Of a stretch of DNA of 12,411 nt, positions 1 through 7,576 are shown piece by piece. Position 1 is the first letter of the stretch, and every line of letters begins with the position of its first letter. The stretch is taken from positions 1 through 12,411 of the forward strand of contig DXZC01000064.1 in assembly GCA_019415505.1 (NCBI GenBank), read 5' to 3'. The stretch is from Peptococcaceae bacterium (GTDB taxonomy: Bacteria > Bacillota > Dehalobacteriia > UBA7702). The notes beneath the pieces were generated by a model. It ran no database searches. It was not told the origin of the DNA and saw nothing but the letters and a program-made list of their open reading frames with translations. The position numbers and the translations under genes are program-made.

Positions 1-491
1 ACGCTATGCCGGGGAAAAACCTCTGGTTTGGCTTAGGCTACGGTTTACTGGCCGCCGCCTTTTACGCGGCGGTAATTCTGCTTAACAAATTTGTGCGCTC
101 CCTCTCCGGTTTGGAGACTACTCTTATACAGTTAATTGTCGCCGCTGTGACCCTGCTACCCTATATACTTCTTACCGAGGGTTTAAACTTAGGGGGCCTG
201 GATACCCGTTCTCTGGTCTTTGTCTTAATCATCGGCGTTGTCCATACTGGTTTTGGCTATTTCCTCTATTTTTCCGCTCTGCAAAATTTGCCGGGCCAAA
301 CTGTAGCCTCGCTAAGCTATATTGACCCAGTGTCCGCCATTATAATGGCTGCGATTTTTTTAGGGGAAACCTTGGGACCAGTGCAAATAATTGGGGCGAC
401 GCTAATTTTAGGAGCCACTCTCCTGGGCGAGAGGTACGGTAATCGCCGCCCTCTGGCTGAGAAAGGCCAAGAGACTTACAATATTGAATAA
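1..491 (+). CDS. EamA/DMT-family transporter, C-terminal half (5' end outside window)
   Basis: The reading frame is open to the left edge (codon phase starts at base 3). The ATG at position 6 is therefore most likely an internal Met of a gene that begins upstream. The visible 162 residues are strongly hydrophobic, with about five membrane helices, and correspond to the second EamA repeat of a drug/metabolite transporter. Typical segments are the opening helix with 'GLLAAAFYAAVILLNKF', the 'YFLYFSALQNLPGQTVASLSYIDPVSA' region (about residues 86-112, named here only in part of its family signature) and the final 'ETLGPVQIIGATLILGA' helix. Full-length members have about 290-300 residues and two such repeats, so roughly half is missing. 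Substrate cannot be inferred. It ends 14 bp before the cysteine desulfurase and probably shares a transcript with it. Confidence 0.85.
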   Translation, partial: AMPGKNLWFGLGYGLLAAAFYAAVILLNKFVRSLSGLETTLIQLIVAAVTLLPYILLTEGLNLGGLDTRSLVFVLIIGVVHTGFGYFLYFSALQNLPGQTVASLSYIDPVSAIIMAAIFLGETLGPVQIIGATLILGATLLGERYGNRRPLAEKGQETYNIE

Positions 492-493
492 AC

Positions 494-498
494 GGAGA
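494..498 (+). promoter_or_regulatory. Ribosome binding site of the cysteine desulfurase
   Basis: GGAGA lies 7 bases upstream of the ATG at 506. It supports this start directly after the upstream transporter stop codon. Confidence 0.7.
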
Positions 499-505
499 TA
501 CTACA

Positions 506-1639
506 ATGATTTATTTGGATAATAGCGCCACTACCCCGGTGCGACCCGAGGTGCGAGACTATATAAGCGAACTTATGGCGCGGGAATTTGGCAATCCCTC
601 CGCCCTCTATGATTTAGGGCTAAAGAGCAACCGCATACTGAAAAATGCCCGTATGACAATAGGCCGGGCTTTAGGCGCCGCCGAGGAGGAAATCTATTTT
701 ACCGCTTCCGGCTCGGAGGCCAATAATCTGGCCATTAAGGGCTTGGCTGAGACCTATATTAAGCGGGGTCGCCATATTGTCACCACAGCGGTGGAACATC
801 CCTCAGTGCTGCGAACTATGGAATATTTAGCGGCCAAGGGTTGGGAAATCACCTATTTACCTGTGGATAGCCAGGGCAATGTCAACCTGGCGGATTTGGC
901 CCAGAGCTTGCGCCGGGATACGGTTCTCGTGGCGATGATGATGGTCAATAACGAGGTTGGCACAATTTTCCCCATTGCCGAAGCGGGGAAGATTATCAAA
1001 CAACAGGCGCCGGATTGTCATTTTCATGTTGACGGGGTTCAGGCTTTTGGCCGTTTGGCGGTGAATGTTAAAAATCAAGCCATAGACACCTTTGCCCTCA
1101 GCGGCCATAAAATTGGCGCTCCTAAGGGCGTGGGGGCTCTATATGTAAAAAAAGGCCTGCGGTTGACGCCTTTGATTCACGGCGGCGGCCAGGAAAGGGG
1201 TTTAAGGGCTGGTACGGAAAATGTATATTATATCGGCGGTTTAGCTTTGGCAACCAAGCTATCCTTGACTGACCGGGCCGCTAAGAACGAGAAAACGCGC
1301 CAACTGAAAGAGGCCCTGCTGTCGGGATTAACAGAGAGTGGGGTTGAGTATAAGGTCAATGGCGAGGTTGACAAGACAGCGCCTTATATTCTCAATTTAG
1401 AGTTTCCCCATGTGGCCTCGGAACCGCTGCTCCATTTTTTGGAGGGCCGGGGCATCTATGTATCCCAAGGTTCCGCCTGCCATGCCAAAACCAAGGGCAG
1501 CAGTGAAACCTTAAAGGCCATGGGCCGCGATGACCGGGAGCGTGGTAACGCTCTGCGGTTTAGCTTTGGCGACGATACCTCGCTTGAGGATTTACCCCAA
1601 GTAGTTGCCGGGATTAAAGAGGGAGTTGCAATTATCTAA
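506..1639 (+). CDS. Cysteine desulfurase (class V aminotransferase, NifS/IscS superfamily; likely sulfur donor to ThiI)
   Basis: A 377-residue PLP enzyme that removes sulfur from L-cysteine and holds it as an enzyme persulfide. Visible signatures are the N-terminal 'YLDNSATTP' (3-11), 'GSEANN' (69-74), the PLP-stacking His in 'VEHPS' (H98), 'HVDGVQ' with D176 binding the PLP ring nitrogen, the Schiff-base lysine in 'SGHKIGAPKG' (K202), 'RAGTEN' (234-239) and the catalytic Cys in 'SQGSACHAK' (C325). Length is normal for the NifS/IscS family. It lies 19 bp upstream of thiI. In Bacillus subtilis the equivalent pair is NifZ-ThiI, where a dedicated desulfurase charges a ThiI that lacks a rhodanese domain. 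I infer the same role here from that gene order. A housekeeping IscS-like role in Fe-S assembly cannot be excluded, but no iscU/sufU gene is adjacent. Confidence 0.93.
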   Translation: MIYLDNSATTPVRPEVRDYISELMAREFGNPSALYDLGLKSNRILKNARMTIGRALGAAEEEIYFTASGSEANNLAIKGLAETYIKRGRHIVTTAVEHPSVLRTMEYLAAKGWEITYLPVDSQGNVNLADLAQSLRRDTVLVAMMMVNNEVGTIFPIAEAGKIIKQQAPDCHFHVDGVQAFGRLAVNVKNQAIDTFALSGHKIGAPKGVGALYVKKGLRLTPLIHGGGQERGLRAGTENVYYIGGLALATKLSLTDRAAKNEKTRQLKEALLSGLTESGVEYKVNGEVDKTAPYILNLEFPHVASEPLLHFLEGRGIYVSQGSACHAKTKGSSETLKAMGRDDRERGNALRFSFGDDTSLEDLPQVVAGIKEGVAII

Positions 1640-1647
1640 AAATGCTG

Positions 1648-1652
1648 GGAGG
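1648..1652 (+). promoter_or_regulatory. Ribosome binding site that fixes the thiI start
   Basis: GGAGG lies 6 bases before the ATG at 1659. It favours this start over an earlier in-frame alternative near 1605, which would overlap the desulfurase and add 18 residues not typical of ThiI. Confidence 0.75.
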
Positions 1653-1658
1653 AAAATA

Positions 1659-2831
1659 ATGTATAAATTACTGTTGCTGCGCTATGGCGAGCTAGGTTTA
1701 AAAGGTAAAAATAAGGGTCAGTTTATTAAGCGTTTGCAGGAAAATATTAAGAAAGCTCTGCCGGAAAAGGAAGTCATCAACACCTGGGGCCGGCTCTGGC
1801 TGCCTCTAGACGGCGATTTAGAGGAAACCGTGGCGGCTTTAAAAAATGTGTTTGGCCTCTATTCCGTGAGCCCGGTTATTAAGTGCAGCCGGGATTTAGC
1901 TGACATAGCTGCCGCCGCTAAGACGGTGCTCCTTAATTCCCTGGAGCCTGGTCACAGCTTTAAAATAGAAAGCCGCCGCAGTGATAAGACCTTTCCCTTA
2001 ACCTCGCCGGAGTTGAGCGCTAAAATTGGCTGTATGGTTCTGGACGAGGTGGGAGATACTTATCCTGTGGATGTGCGCCACCCGGAGCAGCGCGTTGATA
2101 TAGAGGTGCGCAATGAAGGGGTCTATGTTTACGGCCAGACAATTAAAATGTCCGGCGGTTTGCCGGTGGGCTCCAGCGGCAAAGCCGTGGTCATGCTTTC
2201 CGGGGGCATTGACAGCCCCGTCTGCGCCTATCTGGCCATGAAGCGCGGGGTTAAGGTGGAATTTATTCATTTCCATAGCTTTCCCTATACCAGTGAGTGG
2301 GCTAAGGAAAAGGTGATTGATTTAGCTACCGTATTGGCGAAATACTGCGGCAGCGTGAAACTCCATGTGGTACACTTTACCGATATTCAGACGGAAATAC
2401 GGCGAAGCTGTCAAGAGGATTATACTATCACGATGATGCGCCGCTTTATGTACCGTATAGCCCAGCGTATAGCTGTCGACCGTAAGGCTAAGGCCATTTA
2501 TACCGGCGAATCGGTAGGCCAGGTAGCCAGCCAAACCTTAGAGAGTATGCTGGCCATTAACCAAGCCATTACCATGCCGGTTTTAAGGCCCCTCTGCGGT
2601 TTTGACAAAGAGGAGATTATTGCCATATCCCAAAAAATTGGTTGTTTTGATATTTCTATTCGTCCCTATGACGATTGTTGCACTATATTTCTGCCGGAAT
2701 TTCCTAAGATTCGTCCCCGCCTGGATGATTGCCTGGCTATGGAGGAAAATATGGATGTTGACGGCTTAATTGACGCTGCTTTGGCCAAAAGCTATGTTTT
2801 ACACATTAAAAAGGAAGGACCCCAGGATTAA
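1659..2831 (+). CDS. thiI: tRNA 4-thiouridine synthase ThiI (short form without rhodanese domain)
   Basis: A 390-residue protein that activates U8 of tRNA by adenylation and inserts sulfur to form 4-thiouridine. Some homologues also serve thiamine thiazole synthesis. Domains in order: N-terminal ferredoxin-like region with 'RYGELGLKGKNK' (8-19), THUMP domain (about 60-165), then the PP-loop ATP pyrophosphatase with 'SGGIDSPV' (181-188), 'GESVGQVASQTL' (283-294) and the 'DDCCTIF' segment (338-344), whose cysteines match the conserved sulfur-handling region. The C-terminal rhodanese domain found in E. coli ThiI is absent, as is usual in Bacillota, so persulfide must come from a partner. The desulfurase gene immediately upstream is the obvious candidate. 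The ATG at 1659 is chosen because of the GGAGG ahead of it and because 'MYKLLLLRYGE' is the usual family start. Confidence 0.95.
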   Translation: MYKLLLLRYGELGLKGKNKGQFIKRLQENIKKALPEKEVINTWGRLWLPLDGDLEETVAALKNVFGLYSVSPVIKCSRDLADIAAAAKTVLLNSLEPGHSFKIESRRSDKTFPLTSPELSAKIGCMVLDEVGDTYPVDVRHPEQRVDIEVRNEGVYVYGQTIKMSGGLPVGSSGKAVVMLSGGIDSPVCAYLAMKRGVKVEFIHFHSFPYTSEWAKEKVIDLATVLAKYCGSVKLHVVHFTDIQTEIRRSCQEDYTITMMRRFMYRIAQRIAVDRKAKAIYTGESVGQVASQTLESMLAINQAITMPVLRPLCGFDKEEIIAISQKIGCFDISIRPYDDCCTIFLPEFPKIRPRLDDCLAMEENMDVDGLIDAALAKSYVLHIKKEGPQD

Positions 2832-2882
2832 AACATGATTTACCCCGGGTCACTTGGCGGTTGGCGGCGAGAAAACAGAAAG

Positions 2883-2887
2883 AAGGA
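2883..2887 (+). promoter_or_regulatory. Ribosome binding site that fixes the rnr start
   Basis: AAGGA lies 6 bases ahead of the ATG at 2894. An in-frame TTG at 2861 would add 11 residues but has no comparable Shine-Dalgarno sequence. Confidence 0.7.
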
Positions 2888-2893
2888 AGCTTA

Positions 2894-5023
2894 ATGAAGG
2901 ACAGAATCATCGAATTTATGGAGCAGGTGGATTTTCGGCCCCTCAAGCCAGAGGACTTGGCCAGTAAAATGGCTATCGCGGACCAGGATTTAGCGGCATT
3001 TTTTACGGCCCTGCGGGAATTGGAGAGCGAGGGGCGCTTAATCCTCACCAAAAAGGGGCGTTACGGCCTCTGCCGGCATATGAACCTCATCGCCGGCTAT
3101 ATAGAGGGACACCAAAAGGGTTACGCCTTCTGCATTCCTGATGAAAAAGCTCATAAGGATTTGTATATTGCTTCCGCCAATCTCAACGGCGCCATGGACC
3201 GGGATCGGGTGATTGTGCGGAAAATTAAAGACCATAAATACGTTAACGGACGGGAAGAAGCCGAGGTCGTGCGGGTGCTGACCAGGGCTAATAAAAGATT
3301 GGTGGGCAGTTATGAGGAAAACGACGGCGTCGGCCTGGTGCGCCCTGATGAGAGGCGAATTTCCCAATGCGTTATTGTGCCTCTGGAAGCTGCTCTGTCA
3401 GCCCAAGATGGGGACATTGTGGTTGTGGAAATCACCAAATGGCCGGAGGGTCCCAAGCCGCCTCGTGGCAAAATAATTGAAATAATCGGCCAAAAGGACG
3501 CTAAGGGTGCGGATATGCTCAAGGTTATCCGCAAATACCAGTTGCCGGAGGCTTTTTCCGCCAAGGTCTTGGCTTACGCGGAATCCGTGGCTAAGCTTGA
3601 CCCCCAAGATTTTGCCGGCCGGCGGGATTTGCGCCAGGCGCGAATAGTCACCATGGACGGGGCTGACGCTAAGGATTTAGACGACGCTGTTTCCCTGGAA
3701 CGGTTGAGCAACGGCCATTTCCGTTTGGGGGTACATATTGCCGATGTCGGTCATTATGTCCAGACCAGAACCCCTTTGGACCGGGAAGCCTACGCAAGGG
3801 GTACCAGCGTGTATTTCCCCGACCGGGTGATACCTATGTTGCCGCCGGAGCTATCCAACGGCATCTGTAGTCTCAACCCCCATGAGGACCGCCTAACTCT
3901 TTCCTGTGCAATGGAAATAGATGCTAAAGGCCGGGTAGTGGACTATGAAATATTCGAGTCTGTGATAAACTCTCAAGCCCGGCTGACCTATGACGCTGTT
4001 AACGCGGTGCTCCAAGGGGAGGCGGCGGCTACTGAGGAGTACCGAGAGTTCAAGGAATTATTTTTTGCCTTAGACCAGCTGCGCCAAATACTCTACCGCA
4101 AACGGGAGAAGCGGGGAGCCTTGATGTTCGATTTCCCGGAAGCTAAGGTTATCCTGTCCCCGGACGGCGTACCCTTAGAAATAAAAAAACGTGTGCAAGG
4201 CAGGGCTGAGAGCATAATTGAAGAATGTATGATTGTAGCTAACGAAACTGTGGCGGCGGAATATTTTAACCGGGATATTCCCTTTATTTACCGGGTTCAC
4301 GACGCGCCGCCGGACGATAAGGTCTTGGACCTGAAGGAGGTTTTAGCTTCCTGCGGTATCTCCTTAGGCGTTAATGTGGAGGAGGTAAGACCCTATGTTT
4401 TCCAGCGTATTTTACGGGAAATAGCGGATATGCCTGAGGCCTATCTGCTCCAGACCGTTATTTTACGCACCATGAGCCACGCTGTTTACGATACGGAAAA
4501 CCGGGGCCACTTTGGCTTGGCCTCAGATTGTTATTGCCATTTTACCTCGCCGATTCGCCGCTATCCCGATTTATGTATTCACCGGGTAATTAAGGATATA
4601 ATTCATCTGCCTTACCTGGACGAAGCCGGGGGCGCTAAATTGTGGCGGCGTTTGCGGGAGGCGGCCAACCAAAGCTCCATTCAGGAGCGGAACGCTGAGG
4701 ACGCGGAGCGTGAGGCCACGGATATTAAAATGACCCAGTACATGGCTAACCATGTGGGTGAGGAATATGACGGTATTATCTCCGGTACCACTAACTTTGG
4801 TTTTTTCGTGGAGCTGGATAATACGGTTAACGGTTTAGTACACGTTTCCTCCCTGGATGACGATTACTATGAATATCACGAAAACACCCGCACCTTAATG
4901 GGTAAGAGAAAGAGAGTTTGCTACCGCATTGGCGATAAAGTGCGGATTGTGGTGAGCCGCGTTAATGTGGAGGAACACCTCATTGATTTTGAACTGGCGC
5001 CGGACCCGGACCGCCAGAGCTAG
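2894..5023 (+). CDS. rnr: Ribonuclease R (3'-5' exoribonuclease, RNB family)
   Basis: A 709-residue processive hydrolytic 3'-5' exonuclease that can degrade structured RNA, mRNA fragments and rRNA, and that partners with trans-translation in other bacteria. Domains: an N-terminal winged-helix region (about 1-65, 'LKPEDLASKM'), two cold-shock/OB domains (about 70-235), the catalytic RNB domain (about 240-575) and an S1 domain (about 620-705, 'YDGIISGTTNFGFFVEL'). The active-site motif 'DGADAKDLDDA' begins at D255. D255, D261, D263 and D264 have the same spacing as the four Mg-binding aspartates D201/D207/D209/D210 of E. coli RNase II. 'TSPIRRYPDL' provides the conserved late RNB segment. There is no long lysine-rich C-terminal tail, so it is somewhat shorter than B. 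subtilis RNase R. It sits 62 bp after thiI and upstream of smpB, the usual rnr-smpB order in Bacillota. Confidence 0.96.
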   Translation: MKDRIIEFMEQVDFRPLKPEDLASKMAIADQDLAAFFTALRELESEGRLILTKKGRYGLCRHMNLIAGYIEGHQKGYAFCIPDEKAHKDLYIASANLNGAMDRDRVIVRKIKDHKYVNGREEAEVVRVLTRANKRLVGSYEENDGVGLVRPDERRISQCVIVPLEAALSAQDGDIVVVEITKWPEGPKPPRGKIIEIIGQKDAKGADMLKVIRKYQLPEAFSAKVLAYAESVAKLDPQDFAGRRDLRQARIVTMDGADAKDLDDAVSLERLSNGHFRLGVHIADVGHYVQTRTPLDREAYARGTSVYFPDRVIPMLPPELSNGICSLNPHEDRLTLSCAMEIDAKGRVVDYEIFESVINSQARLTYDAVNAVLQGEAAATEEYREFKELFFALDQLRQILYRKREKRGALMFDFPEAKVILSPDGVPLEIKKRVQGRAESIIEECMIVANETVAAEYFNRDIPFIYRVHDAPPDDKVLDLKEVLASCGISLGVNVEEVRPYVFQRILREIADMPEAYLLQTVILRTMSHAVYDTENRGHFGLASDCYCHFTSPIRRYPDLCIHRVIKDIIHLPYLDEAGGAKLWRRLREAANQSSIQERNAEDAEREATDIKMTQYMANHVGEEYDGIISGTTNFGFFVELDNTVNGLVHVSSLDDDYYEYHENTRTLMGKRKRVCYRIGDKVRIVVSRVNVEEHLIDFELAPDPDRQS

Positions 5024-5100
5024 GCGGCCAAGTAAGCGGGACTAACTCTGAAAAGCCAAGGCAAATAATAACCAAGTGTTATAAAAACCAACAGTAATAA

Positions 5101-5156
5101 TTTACGCTTTAGACTAAAAATAGTATTTTTGCCTGAATTTAAGACTAAAATAACAT
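5101..5156 (+). promoter_or_regulatory. Possible promoter region for smpB
   Basis: Two weak sigma-A-like candidates overlap the duplicated element. One is TTTACG (5101-5106) with a 17-bp spacer to TATTTT (5124-5129). The other is TTGCCT (5129-5134) with a 16-bp spacer to TAACAT (5151-5156). Each hexamer matches consensus at about four of six positions, so this is only suggestive. The 231-bp gap after rnr makes a separate smpB promoter plausible. Confidence 0.3.
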
Positions 5157-5170
5157 TTTTGCCTGAATTG
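5111..5170 (+). repeat. Two adjacent copies of a ~30-bp element upstream of smpB
   Basis: Copy 1 is 5111-5140 and copy 2 is 5142-5170. Both begin AGACTAAAA, continue through an A/T-rich stretch with an ATTTTT run, and end GCCTGAATT. The offset is 30-31 bp and only a few positions differ. Each copy brings a TTGCCT hexamer (5129-5134 and 5159-5164), which could act as a -35 element. This region is the only sizeable gap in the 506-6486 gene run. Confidence 0.75.
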
Positions 5171-5254
5171 CGGAATTTAGTTTTAGATAGATTGGCGCCT
5201 GAAAAATTCCCTGACGAACAGAGCAGCGTAACAGGCGCGCGAAAAGGAGAGTAT

Positions 5255-5725
5255 ATGGTAAAACAAGAAGGTATAAAGATAGTTGCTACCAACAGAAAAG
5301 CCCGCCATGAATTTACCATATTGGATACCTATGAAGCTGGTATAGCCCTCAAGGGCACGGAGGTAAAATCCCTGCGCCAGAGCAAAGCCAATTTGAACGA
5401 CGCCTTTGGCCGGATAGATAACGGCGAGTGCTTTGTCTATGAAATGCACATTAGCCCATATGAATTTGGCAACCGTTTTAACCAGGACCCTAAACGCCCC
5501 AGAAAGCTGCTTTTGCATAAGCGGGAAATTCGTAAGCTCCAAAGCGAGCTGAAAGAAAAGGGGTTGACCCTGGTACCCTTAAAGGTTTATTTCACCAGAG
5601 GCAAAGCGAAAATGGAGCTTGGTTTGGCTAAGGGCAAAAAGCTGTATGATAAACGCCAGGATATGGCGAAAAAGGACGCCCAGCGTCATATTGAGCATAC
5701 AATGAAGGAGTGGCAAAAAAGGTAA
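5255..5725 (+). CDS. smpB: SsrA-binding protein SmpB (trans-translation)
   Basis: A 156-residue basic protein that binds tmRNA and delivers it to stalled ribosomes, mimicking the anticodon arm of a tRNA. Typical segments are 'GIKIVATNRKARHEFTI' near the start, 'DTYEAGIALKGTEVKSLR' (24-41), 'HISPYEFGN' (65-73), 'HKREIRKL' and the Lys/Arg-rich C-terminal tail 'GKAKMELGLAKGKKLYDKR' that enters the decoding channel. Length is normal for the family. The ATG at 5255 has an AAAGGAGA sequence 4-5 bases upstream. The frame stays open for another 42 codons upstream to a TTG at 5129, but that extension has no RBS and is not part of SmpB. Downstream, the MerR-type gene starts 2 bp after the stop, which suggests translational coupling. 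Confidence 0.96.
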   Translation: MVKQEGIKIVATNRKARHEFTILDTYEAGIALKGTEVKSLRQSKANLNDAFGRIDNGECFVYEMHISPYEFGNRFNQDPKRPRKLLLHKREIRKLQSELKEKGLTLVPLKVYFTRGKAKMELGLAKGKKLYDKRQDMAKKDAQRHIEHTMKEWQKR

Positions 5726-5727
5726 AA

Positions 5728-6486
5728 ATGGCGAGGAAGTATAAAATCAGCGAGGTTGCCGAGCTATTGGGGGTGGCCCCTTCCGCCCTGCGCTTTTACG
5801 AAAAGAAGGGGCTGTTTAAGCCGGAAAAGGACGCTGAAAACGGCTACCGTTATTACGGTCAAAAGGAAATAAAAAAAATTTGGAGTATTATCTATCACCG
5901 TAATATAGATATGAGCCTTTCTACCATTAACCATTTAAAACACACCGATTCCTTGCCGGATATTATAAATATTGTGGCGGAGCAAAGGGAGGAGGTACGG
6001 GCTAAAATAGCCCAAGAAGAAAAAAAGCTGCGGTTTTTGGATTTTTACCGGGAAACCTTGGCGGTGGTGGCGGAAAATCTGGATGTGTTTTCCGTCATGA
6101 ATACTTGGCACCTCCACCTTTTTGACTTGGATTACCTGTATAAGCCCAAGTCCAGCATTTTTCCGGTGGGCCATAATATCACGGTATTCAATGAAGATAG
6201 CGAATCTCAGGATTATATGGTAGTGCATGATGAATTTATGAACCTGGTAGCGCCGGAGGACGCGGCGACGGAAATAACCGTGGTGCCGCCCTTTAAAGCC
6301 CTATACACAATAGCCCAACGCCAGGGGGATCTGGAGGAGGCGGCGGTGTTAGCCGACGTTTTAAACCGGGCAGATAAGCTGGGTTATAAGGTTAAACCCC
6401 CTTATTATGTGCTTTACCTGGTATCCGCCGGGGAGTGGTCAGTGGCCAACCGCTTTTATGAATTATTTTTAACTTTAGACGATTAG
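5728..6486 (+). CDS. MerR-family transcriptional regulator with a long effector-type C-terminal domain
   Basis: A 252-residue protein. The N-terminal 70 residues form a MerR winged helix-turn-helix: 'YKISEVAELLGVAPSALRFYEKKGLF' (5-30) followed by 'ENGYRYYGQKEI' (37-48). A charged helix (about 82-115) fits the dimerisation coiled coil. The remaining ~135 residues form a globular, aromatic-rich domain without metal-binding cysteines, which argues against a metal sensor and for a BmrR/GyrI-like ligand-binding regulator. I cannot name the ligand. The ATG at 5728 is preferred over a GTG at 5710 inside smpB because an A-rich stretch ending in GG (5715-5722) lies 5 bases upstream. The position directly behind smpB suggests co-transcription. 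Its target is unknown; the EFR1-type gene 89 bp downstream is a candidate. Confidence 0.85.
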   Translation: MARKYKISEVAELLGVAPSALRFYEKKGLFKPEKDAENGYRYYGQKEIKKIWSIIYHRNIDMSLSTINHLKHTDSLPDIINIVAEQREEVRAKIAQEEKKLRFLDFYRETLAVVAENLDVFSVMNTWHLHLFDLDYLYKPKSSIFPVGHNITVFNEDSESQDYMVVHDEFMNLVAPEDAATEITVVPPFKALYTIAQRQGDLEEAAVLADVLNRADKLGYKVKPPYYVLYLVSAGEWSVANRFYELFLTLDD

Positions 6487-6561
6487 TTATAATTAGGTAA
6501 ACCCTGGCTTTTTTGGCGGCATTTTGCTATATTTGCTAGTTTCTATTTCGTATATTTAATT

Positions 6562-6568
6562 GAGGAGA
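6562..6568 (+). promoter_or_regulatory. Ribosome binding site of the EFR1-type gene
   Basis: GAGGAGA lies 7 bases ahead of the ATG at 6576. This is one of the best Shine-Dalgarno matches in the window. Confidence 0.7.
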
Positions 6569-6575
6569 TTAAGCG

Positions 6576-7364
6576 ATGATTATAAATAGAGTTATCGGGG
6601 TATGTTTTAGCCCCACCGGGGGGACTAAAAAATATGTGGCGGCTATAGCCCAGCGCCTGGGCGCGGCTTACCAGCTTATTGATTTAACTCCGCCCCATAA
6701 TAGGGGTAAGGAATATGCTTTTACCGAGACGGATTTGGTAATTTTTGGCGCGCCGGTTTACTATGGCCGCTTGCCCCAAGTAGAGGGCGGCATATTTACA
6801 GGCCTGCAAGGGCGCAATACCCCGGCTGTGTTTAATGTAACCTATGGTAACGGCCAATATGGCGACGCTCTGTTAGAGGAAAAGGAACTGCTGGAAGCCC
6901 AGGGCTTTGTGGGCTTGGCTGCTGGGGCCTGGATTGCCCCCCATTCTTTTTCCGAAAAGATTGCCGCTAACCGGCCTGATAACGGCGATTTAGAAGCCAT
7001 AGCAGACTTTGCCAAGAACTTGCTGGCCCTGCTAAACGGCGGCTTGCCTAGGGGGTCCCTGGATTTGCCGGGTAATTACCCCTACAAGACTTACAATGCC
7101 CTGAGCTTTTACCCCCTGGGGAATGATAAGTGCGTAGATTGCCGTACCTGCGTAAAGGTGTGTCCCACTGGGGCCATTGCTGATTCGGATCCTACCCGTA
7201 CAGACAGCGGAAAATGTATTCTCTGTTTGGCCTGTGTTAAGGAATGTCCCTGGGAGGCTCGGGAAATCGCTGACCCCGCCTTTGCCGACGTTTGCCGTCA
7301 GCTAGAATCCAAACTGCTGGTGGCCCCCCAAAAAGCGGCGACGTTTTTTCGCGGCGTTAAATAG
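6576..7364 (+). CDS. EFR1-type protein: flavodoxin-like domain fused to two [4Fe-4S] ferredoxin motifs
   Basis: A 262-residue cytoplasmic electron carrier. Residues about 1-150 form a flavodoxin-like domain with an FMN phosphate-loop motif 'FSPTGGTKK' (11-19) and the flavin-contact segment 'VIFGAPVYYGRLP' (55-67). Residues about 180-230 carry two 4Fe-4S binding sets: C186-x2-C189-x2-C192-x3-C196-P and C214-x2-C217-x2-C220-x3-C224-P. All eight ligands are present, so both clusters should be functional. This domain order matches the EFR1 (EFR1 family ferredoxin) proteins common in anaerobic Bacillota, whose precise electron partners are mostly not established. It follows the MerR-type regulator by 89 bp, with its own strong RBS. 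No hydrogenase, nitroreductase or other redox partner gene is adjacent. Confidence 0.9.
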   Translation: MIINRVIGVCFSPTGGTKKYVAAIAQRLGAAYQLIDLTPPHNRGKEYAFTETDLVIFGAPVYYGRLPQVEGGIFTGLQGRNTPAVFNVTYGNGQYGDALLEEKELLEAQGFVGLAAGAWIAPHSFSEKIAANRPDNGDLEAIADFAKNLLALLNGGLPRGSLDLPGNYPYKTYNALSFYPLGNDKCVDCRTCVKVCPTGAIADSDPTRTDSGKCILCLACVKECPWEAREIADPAFADVCRQLESKLLVAPQKAATFFRGVK

Positions 7365-7492
7365 TAAGCAACTGGCGTCGCCTCGCTGGCTACCTCTGCA
7401 TTAATGGCAGTTAGGTACCTGCGGGGCGGCTTGTTAATTTACCCTGGGCACAAACTGCCAGCCCTTGCTTGGAACAGTTTCTTGGGAAAACC

Positions 7493-7523
7493 TTGACTTT
7501 CAACCAAGTTTAAGGTTTATAAT
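7493..7523 (+). promoter_or_regulatory. Sigma-A-like promoter of the eutH-like gene
   Basis: TTGACT (7493-7498, five of six consensus bases) is followed by a perfect TATAAT (7518-7523). The spacer is 19 bp, longer than the ideal 17; reading the -10 as TTTATA (7516-7521) gives exactly 17. A start near 7530 would leave a leader of about 45 nt before the ATG at 7577. This is one of the two clearest promoters in the window. Confidence 0.65.
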
Positions 7524-7561
7524 TAAGTGTAAGTTTTTTAATTATAGAAAGAAGAGAAAAC

Positions 7562-7569
7562 AAAGGGGG
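7562..7569 (+). promoter_or_regulatory. Ribosome binding site of the eutH-like gene
   Basis: AAAGGGGG lies 7 bases before the ATG at 7577. It is purine-rich but lacks the canonical GGAGG core. Confidence 0.6.
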
Positions 7570-7576
7570 TTTTGTC

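Noticed and set aside
1605..1658. Earlier start for ThiI
   Set aside because: It would overlap the desulfurase gene, and GGAGG is positioned for the ATG at 1659.
5129..5254. N-terminal extension of SmpB by 42 codons
   Set aside because: It would start at TTG without an RBS and translate the duplicated leader element. The family start and a strong RBS agree on 5255.
7405..7460. TGGCAGTT / AACTGCCA inverted pair after the EFR1-type gene, as a terminator
   Set aside because: The 8-bp arms are about 40 bp apart with no T-run after the second arm, so an intrinsic terminator is not supported.
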